A program made the position numbers and the translations under genes. This document shows, one piece after another, positions 1-7,478 of a stretch of DNA of 64,000 nt. Below the pieces are notes generated by a model. That model saw nothing but the letters and a program-made list of their open reading frames with translations, was not told the origin of the DNA and ran no database searches. Numbering within the stretch: the first letter of the stretch is position 1; every line of letters begins with the position of its first letter. Origin of the DNA: Alphaproteobacteria bacterium (lineage in GTDB: Bacteria > Pseudomonadota > Alphaproteobacteria > UBA828); NCBI GenBank assembly GCA_022823305.1, contig JAJDXK010000009.1, positions 26,633 to 90,632 on the forward strand, written 5' to 3'.

Positions 1-658
1 ACGCCGTCGCCTTCGGTCGAGCGCGCGCCCATCATGACGGACAGGCGGGCGGGCCGATGCATTCGGAAGCGGCCCGCCCGCCGCCGACGGCGTCCGCGAC
101 GGTGTCGCCACGGGACAGGAGACGACGCGGGCGCCGAAGGATGGGACTCAATATTCCGCGCCCTCCCCGGCGTCATCACTCGCGGTCCGCCGTGCGCCGC
201 TCATCGTGCCTGCCGTCACACCTGTGAGCCCGACTGCGCTGGCATCGAATCCGTGGGCAGAACCGGGCTCTCGCGCGTCTGCGGGCGGCGCAACGGGAGG
301 CAGCGGAAATCGAAGCGGTGAGAAGGCGGCAAGAACCGGCGCATGTCCCGACCATCCGCTGCACGAGCGATTGCGCCGTTCGAGCCCTGACCCTTCGCGG
401 CCTTCAACCCGCGATCATCCTCGAAGCCGTCGCCGCCGCTTCCACGCCATCGAAGCGGAGCGATCCCTGTCCCACTAAAGACTCTAGACGAGATGCTGTG
501 AATATAGTGTGCTTTATCGTCGTACTTTTGTGCTCTTTGCGTTTGTTCTTGCCGTCGGAGCGCTATGCGCACCCGCATGGCGCCCGAATCTGGTTCCACA
601 CCGCCGGCCGGCGCGGCCTGGCGAGCCGGCTCCTGTCCAGGCTCGGAGAAGCAAGCCG
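1..658. other. Gene-free left flank
   Basis: I find no convincing coding region here. The open frames on both strands are arginine-rich, low-complexity translations typical of out-of-frame GC-rich DNA. The stretch contains a strong GC-rich hairpin at 44-82. It becomes locally AT-richer around 480-560, just before the sensor kinase, which is where its promoter would be expected, but I could not find well-spaced -35 and -10 elements. A minus-strand gene could begin at 32 or 35 and leave the window to the left, but about eleven codons are too few to support it. Confidence 0.6.
44..82. repeat. Perfect 13-bp GC-rich inverted repeat
   Basis: GGCGGGCGGGCCG at 44-56 is exactly complementary to CGGCCCGCCCGCC at 70-82, with a 13-base loop. 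It lies in DNA without an evident gene. No T-run follows on either strand, so it is not a classical Rho-independent terminator. It could still end transcription from a gene to the left or act as an RNA stability element. Confidence 0.6.
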
Positions 659-3019
659 ATGAACGGTACCGACCAGACGCACTCCGAGCTCAAGGCGCTC
701 AGGGAGCGACTCTCCTCGCTCAGCGCCGCCATCCTGCGCATCAACGCGAGCCTCGACCTCGCCACCGTTCTCCAGGAGGTCGTCGACACCGCCCGCGCGC
801 TCACCACCGCGCGCTACGGCATCATCGCCACTGTCGACGAAGCCGGCGATGTGCGCGAGTTCGTCACCTCGGGCTTCACCGATGAAGAGCACCTGCAGAT
901 GGCGCAGTGGTCCGACGGGCCGCGGCTCTTCGAACACTTCCGCGACCTTCCGGGACCGCTGCGGCTCGCGGACCTCCCGGACTACGTCGGCAAGCTCGGC
1001 TTCTCCGTCGACCTCATGCGCTCGAGGACCTTTCAGGGGACGCCGATGCGCCACCGGGGCGTGCACGTCGGCAACTTCTTCCTTGCCGAAAAGGAGGGCG
1101 CGCCGGCGTTTACGGACGAGGACGAGGAGGTGCTCCTTCTTTTCGCTTCGCAGGCGGCAGCCGCGATCGCCAACGCGCGCACCCACCGCGACGAGCAACG
1201 CGCCAGGGCCGATCTCGAAGTCCTCATCGAGACCTCGCCGGTCGGCGTCGTGGTGTTCGATGTCCGAACCGGCCTCCCGGTATCGCTCAACCGCGAGGCG
1301 CGACGCATCGTCGAAGGTCTGCGCACGGCGGGTCGCCCGGCGGAGGAGCTGCTGGAGGTGGCCTCCTTCCGCCGGGCCGACGGCCGCGAGGTTTCCTTGA
1401 GCGAGTTCCCCATCGCGCAACAGCTCGGCACCGGCGAGACGGTGCGCGCCGAGGAGGTCGTGCTCTCGGTGCCGGACGGGCGCAGCGTCCGGACGCTCAT
1501 CAACGCCACGCCCATCCCTGCCGACGGCGGCGGCATTGGCTCGGTGGTGGTTACCATGCAGGACCTCGCGCCGCTCGAGGCACTCGAACGGCAGCGAGCG
1601 GAGTTCCTCGGCATGGTGAGCCACGAGCTGCGCGCACCCCTCGCCGCCATCAAGGGCTCGGCCGCGACGCTGCTCGAGGACTCGGCTGACCTCGACGCTG
1701 CCGAGATGCACGAGTTCCACCGCATCATCCACGAACAGGCCGGGCACATGCGCGGCCTGATCGGTGCCCTGCTCGATGCGGGGCGCATCGAGGCGGGTAC
1801 CCTTTCGGTCGCGCCGGAGCCGTCCAGGCTCGCCGCACTGGTGGACCGGGCCCGCAGCACGTTTCTCTCGGGCGGCGGCCGCCACACCGTTCAGATCGAC
1901 CTGCCGCCGGACCTTCCGAGCGTGATGGCCGACCGCAAGCGCATCGTCCAGGTGCTGAGTAATCTGCTCTCGAACGCCGCGCGGCACAGTCCGGAATCCG
2001 CCCCGGTCCGCGTGGAGGCGGCGCGCGACGGATTGCATGTTGCAATCTCGGTTTGCGACCGGGGCCGGGGGATACCGCCCGAAATGCTGGGACAGCTCTT
2101 TCGCAGGCACGTCGCGCTCGCTGGGAACGTCGCCGAAGGCGGGACCGCGGCGACAGGGCTCGGACTTGCGATCTGCAAGGGGCTTGTGGAGGCGCACGGG
2201 GGCCGCATCCGGGCCGAGAGCGCGGGCCCGGGGCAAGGCGCGCAGTTCACCTTCACGCTCCCGGTGGCCGAGGGCGAGGACGCGGGCGCCAGCGCCCGGT
2301 CCTCTCCGGGCCGCACGCGTCCGCGCGGCACGGATCGGGAGAAGCCACGCGTCCTCGTCGTGGACGACGACCCGCAGACGCTGCGCCACGTGCGAGACGC
2401 GCTCACCGGAGCCGGCTACACCGTGCTGGTCACAGCCGAGCCCGGCGAGATCGCCGGCATCATCCGCAGCGAGAAGCCCCAGATGGTCCTGCTCGACCTT
2501 ATGCTGCCCGGCGCCGACGGCATCGAGCTGATGGCCAGGGTCCCGGAGCTCTCCGATCTGCCGGTCATCTTCATATCGGGCTACGGCCGCGACGAGACCA
2601 TCGCGTGCGCCTTCGAGGCCGGCGCCGTCGACTACGTCGTCAAGCCTTTCTCTCCGACGGAGCTCACCGCGCGCGTCGGAGCGGCGCTACGCAGCCGCAC
2701 GGGCTCCGAGCCGTTCGTGCTTGGCGCCCTCGCCATCGACTACGAGCGGCGCCGGGTGAGCGTGGACGGGCGCACAGTCTCCCTCACCGCCACCGAGTAC
2801 GAGCTGCTGCGCATCCTCTCCGTCAACGCCGGACGGGTGGTGACGTCGGAGTCGTTGCTGCGCCAGGTGTGGGGCAACCGTGACCCCAGCGACACCGAGC
2901 CGGTGCGGGCGTTCGTAAAGAAGCTTCGCGCCAAGCTCGGCGACGACGCGGCGAACCCCTCCTATATCGTCAACGAGCGCGGCGTCGGCTACCGCATGGC
3001 GAGTTTGGGGGAGGAATGA
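659..3019 (+). CDS. Hybrid sensor histidine kinase / response regulator with OmpR-type DNA-binding domain
   Basis: A 786-residue protein joins a whole signalling pathway in one chain. A GAF-like sensor lies at about 35-185 and a PAS-like region at about 195-300. The HisKA phosphoacceptor is His322 in SHELRAPL. The HATPase_c domain (about 420-540) has an N box (NLLSNAARHS), a G1 box (DRGRGIP) and a G2 box (GLGLAICKG). A receiver domain (about 563-680) has phosphoacceptor Asp613 in LLDLMLPG and the KPF lysine. A winged helix of the OmpR/PhoB type (about 687-783) ends with a typical NERGVGYRM. No membrane segment is visible, so it is probably cytosolic. The ATG at 659 follows a GGAG and is preferred over an upstream in-frame start at 509, whose extra 50 residues look non-protein-like. 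The signal and targets are unknown; no adjacent gene is obviously part of the same transcription unit. Confidence 0.9.
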   Translation: MNGTDQTHSELKALRERLSSLSAAILRINASLDLATVLQEVVDTARALTTARYGIIATVDEAGDVREFVTSGFTDEEHLQMAQWSDGPRLFEHFRDLPGPLRLADLPDYVGKLGFSVDLMRSRTFQGTPMRHRGVHVGNFFLAEKEGAPAFTDEDEEVLLLFASQAAAAIANARTHRDEQRARADLEVLIETSPVGVVVFDVRTGLPVSLNREARRIVEGLRTAGRPAEELLEVASFRRADGREVSLSEFPIAQQLGTGETVRAEEVVLSVPDGRSVRTLINATPIPADGGGIGSVVVTMQDLAPLEALERQRAEFLGMVSHELRAPLAAIKGSAATLLEDSADLDAAEMHEFHRIIHEQAGHMRGLIGALLDAGRIEAGTLSVAPEPSRLAALVDRARSTFLSGGGRHTVQIDLPPDLPSVMADRKRIVQVLSNLLSNAARHSPESAPVRVEAARDGLHVAISVCDRGRGIPPEMLGQLFRRHVALAGNVAEGGTAATGLGLAICKGLVEAHGGRIRAESAGPGQGAQFTFTLPVAEGEDAGASARSSPGRTRPRGTDREKPRVLVVDDDPQTLRHVRDALTGAGYTVLVTAEPGEIAGIIRSEKPQMVLLDLMLPGADGIELMARVPELSDLPVIFISGYGRDETIACAFEAGAVDYVVKPFSPTELTARVGAALRSRTGSEPFVLGALAIDYERRRVSVDGRTVSLTATEYELLRILSVNAGRVVTSESLLRQVWGNRDPSDTEPVRAFVKKLRAKLGDDAANPSYIVNERGVGYRMASLGEE

Positions 3020-3187
3020 CGGCCTGCCCTCTGCGCTCCGCTGGAATTCGGCCTGGCCCGTGACCTCGACTGGCAGGGCAACACGAACGACCGGGGCAGC
3101 GGCGGGCATCAACCGTCGGAGGCAAGCCTCGACACGCGGCAGCTCCTCCTCGCCGGGTTCCGTGACTTGCCGGAATGAAAGGTCGCC

Positions 3188-3205
3188 CCGGGCCGCCGGG
3201 CCCGG
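3188..3205 (+). terminator. Possible terminator hairpin after the sensor kinase
   Basis: CCGGGCC at 3188-3194 pairs with GGCCCGG at 3199-3205 over a 4-base loop, and a short T-run (TTT at 3211-3213) follows a few bases later. It sits in the 290-base gap between the sensor kinase and the P450 gene. The stem is short and the T-run weak, so termination is only a suggestion. I see nothing else in this gap. Confidence 0.3.
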
Positions 3206-3309
3206 CCCCGTTTGGCGAGCCACCCTCGTATGCGCCGCGACGCTGGCTGTGGCGGTCCGCCCCTAGGTTAGTATGGACGCGGAGTCGTCATCTGCCTGGG
3301 GAATGGACG

Positions 3310-4566
3310 ATGATGGATGCGTTGGGGGCTGTCGCCAGTCTCGTCAAGCCGGCCGCCATGCAAGTGCTGCTCGCCTACGAGCGGCTCGAATCCGGCGTCG
3401 CCTACAATCCCGTCTCGGAGGAGGCCGCGAGAGACCCCTACGCGGTCTATCGCAGGATCAGGGACAGGGATCCCGTCCACCGCATGAGGCTGGTCGATGC
3501 CTGGGTGCTTGCCCGCTACGAGGACGCGGACGCGATGCTCCGCGACCACGCACGCTTCTCCAACGAGGACCGCCGCTTCCACGATACCGGGCTGACCACC
3601 CTGCTGGACATCGACCCGCCGGACCACACGCGGCTGCGCTCCCTCGTTTCCCGAGCGTTCACGCCACGCTCGGTGAGGAACTGGCATGGGCGGGTGCAGG
3701 TGATCGCCGACCGGCTTCTGGACGCGGCCGCCGACCAGGATCGCTTCGACCTGATCGCTGCCCTCGGCTACCCCCTGCCGGTGACCGTGATCGCCGAGAT
3801 GCTGGGGGTGCCGGCGGAGGACATGGACCGCTTCGAGGGCTGGTCCAACGACATCGCGCTCATCGTGGAGCCCATTCTCTCGCCCGCGCAGGTCGAGGGA
3901 GTGCGGCGTGCGACGGAAGAGTTGTTCGCCTATTTCGAGACCATCGTGGAGGCGCGGCGGCGCGAGCCCCGGGACGATATCGTCAGCGCCCTGCTGGCGG
4001 CCGAGGAGGAAGGCGACACGCTTTCCCGCGTGGAGCTTCTGTCCACCATGCTGCTGATCCTGGTGGCGGGCAACGAGACGACGCGCAACCTGATCGGCAA
4101 CGGCATGCTGGCCCTGCTTCGTCATTCCGACCAGTTGCAGCGCCTGCGCGACGAGCCCGGCCTGCTGGAGCCGGCCGTCGACGAACTGCTGCGCTACGAC
4201 AGCCCTGTCCAGCTCGACGGGCGCGTTCTCCGCGAAGACCTGGAGATGGGCGGCAAGCGCCTGCGGGCGGGCGAGAAGGTGATTGCCCTCCTCGGCGCGG
4301 CGAACCGGGACCCTGCCGCGTTCCAGCACCCCGACGCGCTGGACATCGGGCGCAAGGAGAAGAGCCATCTTTCCTTCGGTCGGGGCATCCACTACTGCCT
4401 CGGCGCGTCGCTCGCGGTTCTGGAGGCGCGTATCGCGTTCCAGGGCCTGCTCGATCGTTTCGCGTCGATCCGCCTGGCGGCCGAGCCCCGGTACCGCGAC
4501 GGCATCGTCCTCCGCGGCGTAGAGAACCTGTGGATTGAGGTCGAGCCGCGCGTCCGCCCCGCCTGA
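3310..4566 (+). CDS. Cytochrome P450
   Basis: Haem-thiolate monooxygenase, 418 residues, the usual size of soluble bacterial P450s. The I-helix oxygen-activation motif is AGNETT around residue 256. The K-helix ExxR is in [10 protein letters not shown], and the haem-binding loop [10 protein letters not shown] has the axial Cys363. Two adjacent ATGs (3310 and 3313) follow GGGG; further upstream in-frame codons give no P450-like sequence. It stands alone on the plus strand, convergent with the amine-oxidoreductase operon. No ferredoxin or ferredoxin reductase is nearby, so electrons must come from elsewhere. The substrate cannot be inferred. Confidence 0.93.
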   Translation: MMDALGAVASLVKPAAMQVLLAYERLESGVAYNPVSEEAARDPYAVYRRIRDRDPVHRMRLVDAWVLARYEDADAMLRDHARFSNEDRRFHDTGLTTLLDIDPPDHTRLRSLVSRAFTPRSVRNWHGRVQVIADRLLDAAADQDRFDLIAALGYPLPVTVIAEMLGVPAEDMDRFEGWSNDIALIVEPILSPAQVEGVRRATEELFAYFETIVEARRREPRDDIVSALLAAEEEGDTLSRVELLSTMLLILVAGNETTRNLIGNGMLALLRHSDQLQRLRDEPGLLEPAVDELLRYDSPVQLDGRVLREDLEMGGKRLRAGEKVIALLGAANRDPAAFQHPDALDIGRKEKSHLSFGRGIHYCLGASLAVLEARIAFQGLLDRFASIRLAAEPRYRDGIVLRGVENLWIEVEPRVRPA

Positions 4567-4757
4567 ACCGGACACCAGGAGCCCTCAGAACCGGGATTTT
4601 CGCGTCGGGATGGCGGCGGCCTTCGGTGCGCCGATCGGACTCGTCGGATCCCACGCCTGATCGCCGAGCTCGACCGCGTTGAGCCGGGCCGGACGGAAGG
4701 CCGACGATGCTGAAGGACTCCGCCGGGTGTACTCCCCGGGACGGGGACAATTCCCGA

Positions 4758-6836
4758 TCAGGCCGAGGCGCGTTCCAGGCGGACCTCTTCCACCCTGTAG
4801 GGCACGTCGGCGATGGCGCCGGCGTCGAGCTCGCGGGCGAAGCGGTGACCTTCGTAGACCGCGTGCTGGATCGTCCCGGCGGCAACGCAGTCGCCGACGC
4901 GCGCGAGGGTCCTGATCCCGGCCGCCTCCAGCTTCTCCGGCGCGGCCGACAGCGCACGGTAGAGCGCGTCCTCCGGCAGCCGCGAGGTGGCGAGAACCAG
5001 CGACTGGTAGGAGAGGTGCCGCCGCGTCTCCTCGTGATAGACGTTGTAGATCTCGATGCTGTTGTCGCCGATGTGGGCGATGTTGTGGTCGGTGATGAGC
5101 TCGATCCCCATGGAGAGGACCCGGCTCATGATCTTCTCCATCTCGAGCGTGTACTCGGTCCAGCGCGAGAGCTCCATCAGCGGCGTGACGATGGTGACCT
5201 CGTGGCCGGCGGCGCGCAGCTTCTCGGCGATGACGCCGCCCATGTAGTAGTGGTCGTCGTCGAACACGACGACGGGGCCCTCGAGCGCCGCGCCGCCCAT
5301 CACGTCGTCGGGCGTGAAGACCTTCTTGCCCTCGCTGCCCGGGATCGCGTGGGCGTTGGTGTAGGCGACGCCGTCGCCGCGCCAGCGGGAGCCGGTCGCG
5401 ACGACCACCGTCTCGGCGCCGTAGTCGAGCACGTCCTGCGCCGAGAGGCGGGTGCCGGTGTGCACCTCCACGTTCTTCATCTTCGCGATCTGGCTCACGC
5501 GCCAGTCGCGCACGCGGCCCCACGAGGCGAGGCCGGGGAGCGCGCTCTCCCGCGCCACGCGGCCGCCGACCTCGGGCTCCGCCTCGACCAGGTGGACCGT
5601 GTAGCCCCGCATCCCGAGCGCGCGGGCGCACTCCAGCCCCGCAGGGCCGGCGCCGACGACGAGCACGCCGTCGTCCGATCCCTTCGCCTCGATGGTCTCG
5701 GGGTGCCAGCCGCGCCGCCACTCCTCGCCCGCGGTCGGGTTCTGCGTACAGCGGAAGAGGCTGGACGTGTTCTCGGCCGCGACGCACATGTTGCAGCCGA
5801 TGCACTCGCGGATGTCCTCGTTGCGGTCTTCCTCGATCTTCTTCGGCAGGAAGGGGTCGGCGATGGAGGGCCGCGCCGCGCCGATGAAGTCGGTGATGCC
5901 GCGGTTGATCTGCGAGATCATCGTGTCCGGCGAGGTGTAGCGCCCGACCGTGACCACCGGCCGGTCGGTCTTCTGCTTGACGAAGGCGACGTAGGGCTCC
6001 TGGTAGGCCTCGTCGGCGAAGCGCGAGGTGGCGGAATCCTCGGCCCAGTCGCTGATGTTCACGTCCCAGAGGTCGGGCAGGTCCGAGAACATCTCGACCA
6101 CCGCCTGGCCTTCCTCCTGCCATCTGATGCCGTGTTCGCCGCGGTTCTCGTCGACGGCGAGCCGGAGCGCGACCGCCGCCTTGTCGCCCACCGCCTCCTT
6201 GGTGTCCTCCAGCAGCTCGCCGATCAGCCGCGCGCGGTTCTCGACGCTGCCGCCGTACTCGTCGGTGCGGTGATTGGTGTGGGGCGAGAGGAAGTGCTGC
6301 GGCAGGGCGATATCGTGGCCGGCATAGACGTAGACGATGTCATAGCCGACGTTGACCGCGCGCTTCGCCGCCTCGACCTGCCAGCGGCGGAACTCCTTGA
6401 TGTCGGCCTTGTCCATCTCGCGGGCCATGATCGGGTCCCAGTTGTAATGGACCATGTTGGCGGAGGGGCCGAGGGGGAACTCCTTGGTCTTGCGGTTGGA
6501 GAAGCCGAGCCCGTTGTGGACCAGCTCCACGGCCGCGAGCACGCCGTACTCGTGCATGGTGTCGACCCAGCCGCGCAGCTGCTCGGCGTAGTAGTCGTTC
6601 CACAGCCGGCGCTCGCCATAGGGCGCGGCGCACGAGCTGGGATGGATGCTGCACTGCTCGGTGGAGATGATGGCCCATCCGCCTTCGGCCTTCATGCGCC
6701 GGTGCGCGACGTCCCCGTGGTGCTCCGTGTATCCCATCGCGTTGCAATGGGGCACCTGATAGAAGCGGTTTTTCGCGATCTTCGGGCCGATCTTGATCGG
6801 CGTGAACAGGACGTCGTAACGGGGGTCGCGCGCCAT
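4758..6836 (-). CDS. Trimethylamine/dimethylamine dehydrogenase-like flavoprotein (copy 1)
   Basis: A 692-residue protein with the layout of trimethylamine dehydrogenase (TMADH, about 730 residues): an N-terminal FMN TIM barrel of the old-yellow-enzyme family, a 4Fe-4S loop with Cys345, Cys348, Cys351 and Cys363, and a C-terminal ADP/NAD-binding half starting at GAGPAGLECA. Cys31 in VPHC matches the cysteine that forms 6-S-cysteinyl-FMN in TMADH. By hand alignment the substrate-pocket residues are Gln61 (Tyr60 in TMADH; glutamine in dimethylamine dehydrogenase), a conserved Trp in SDWAED, and Glu355 where TMADH has Trp355. The Tyr-x-x-His-...-Asp catalytic set appears retained. A secondary or otherwise altered methylated amine is therefore more likely than trimethylamine. 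It is the last gene of a minus-strand operon after copy 2 and a cupin. Confidence 0.88.
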   Translation of the reverse strand: MARDPRYDVLFTPIKIGPKIAKNRFYQVPHCNAMGYTEHHGDVAHRRMKAEGGWAIISTEQCSIHPSSCAAPYGERRLWNDYYAEQLRGWVDTMHEYGVLAAVELVHNGLGFSNRKTKEFPLGPSANMVHYNWDPIMAREMDKADIKEFRRWQVEAAKRAVNVGYDIVYVYAGHDIALPQHFLSPHTNHRTDEYGGSVENRARLIGELLEDTKEAVGDKAAVALRLAVDENRGEHGIRWQEEGQAVVEMFSDLPDLWDVNISDWAEDSATSRFADEAYQEPYVAFVKQKTDRPVVTVGRYTSPDTMISQINRGITDFIGAARPSIADPFLPKKIEEDRNEDIRECIGCNMCVAAENTSSLFRCTQNPTAGEEWRRGWHPETIEAKGSDDGVLVVGAGPAGLECARALGMRGYTVHLVEAEPEVGGRVARESALPGLASWGRVRDWRVSQIAKMKNVEVHTGTRLSAQDVLDYGAETVVVATGSRWRGDGVAYTNAHAIPGSEGKKVFTPDDVMGGAALEGPVVVFDDDHYYMGGVIAEKLRAAGHEVTIVTPLMELSRWTEYTLEMEKIMSRVLSMGIELITDHNIAHIGDNSIEIYNVYHEETRRHLSYQSLVLATSRLPEDALYRALSAAPEKLEAAGIRTLARVGDCVAAGTIQHAVYEGHRFARELDAGAIADVPYRVEEVRLERASA

Positions 6837-6976
6837 CGCTCATCTCCCTGCGGCCGACGGCGGACGACGGGACCGCGAAGGCCCGTCGTCACGCACACCG
6901 TGTCGAGACGCCCGGCAGCGCGCGCCCGGCGCGGAGGTGCGCGGGGCGCTGCGCCGCCCGGGCGCGAAAGCCCTCC

Positions 6977-7357
6977 CTAGGCGGCCATCTCCTCCGCGTC
7001 GGGATCGTGGATGAAGAAGACCTTGCGGACGGTCTCCTCGATCACCCAGGTCACCTGCTCGCCCTTGTGCGTGTAGAAGATGTCGCCGGCCGTGTAGGTG
7101 TGGGTGGTGCCGTCCTGCTCGGTCACGTGAATCTTGCCTTGGAGCAGGGTGCAGATCTCGTCGCCGGGATAGGTGTATTCGAACTTGCCCGGCGTGCACT
7201 GCCACACGCCCGCCATGGTCCGCGTGCCGAAGCCGCCCAGGTCGAAGCGCCCCTCGTGCACCGGGTCGCCCTCGAGCACCTTCACGAAGGGGAGCTCACC
7301 CAGCGGCGGCCAAGGCTCGAGGCCGCCTTCGTCCTTCAGTTGCGCGTAGTCGAGCAT
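6977..7357 (-). CDS. Small cupin-domain protein (Cupin_3/DUF861-like)
   Basis: A 126-residue single-domain cupin. The beta-barrel pattern is visible: WQCTPGKFEYTYPGDEICTLLQ-type first half followed by G-rich strands and TAGDIFYTHKGE. The sequence resembles the small cupins distantly related to the (S)-ureidoglycine aminohydrolase cupin domain, but the usual His-rich metal motif is weak (a glutamate and few histidines), so catalysis is uncertain. It lies between two TMADH-like genes on the same strand, with gaps of 120-140 bases, which suggests a role with those amine oxidoreductases. Function unknown. Confidence 0.8.
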   Translation of the reverse strand: MLDYAQLKDEGGLEPWPPLGELPFVKVLEGDPVHEGRFDLGGFGTRTMAGVWQCTPGKFEYTYPGDEICTLLQGKIHVTEQDGTTHTYTAGDIFYTHKGEQVTWVIEETVRKVFFIHDPDAEEMAA

Positions 7358-7478
7358 ACTCTTTCTCCTCTCCTCTGCGGGTCTCGTTCCCTGTCAGTCC
7401 ATCCGGCTCGTCGGTCGAGCCATCCTTCACATCTCAAACGCTTCTGCGGCGAGATACAAGAGTGTCCGCGGGCGGTCG

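Noticed and set aside
563..2389. Long minus-strand open frame opposite the sensor kinase (608 codons)
   Set aside because: Arginine/alanine-rich shadow frame; the plus strand has all kinase and receiver motifs.
4707..6980. 757-codon plus-strand frame opposite TMADH-like copy 1
   Set aside because: Antisense shadow of a well-conserved gene, repetitive V/D/R/G composition, no motifs.
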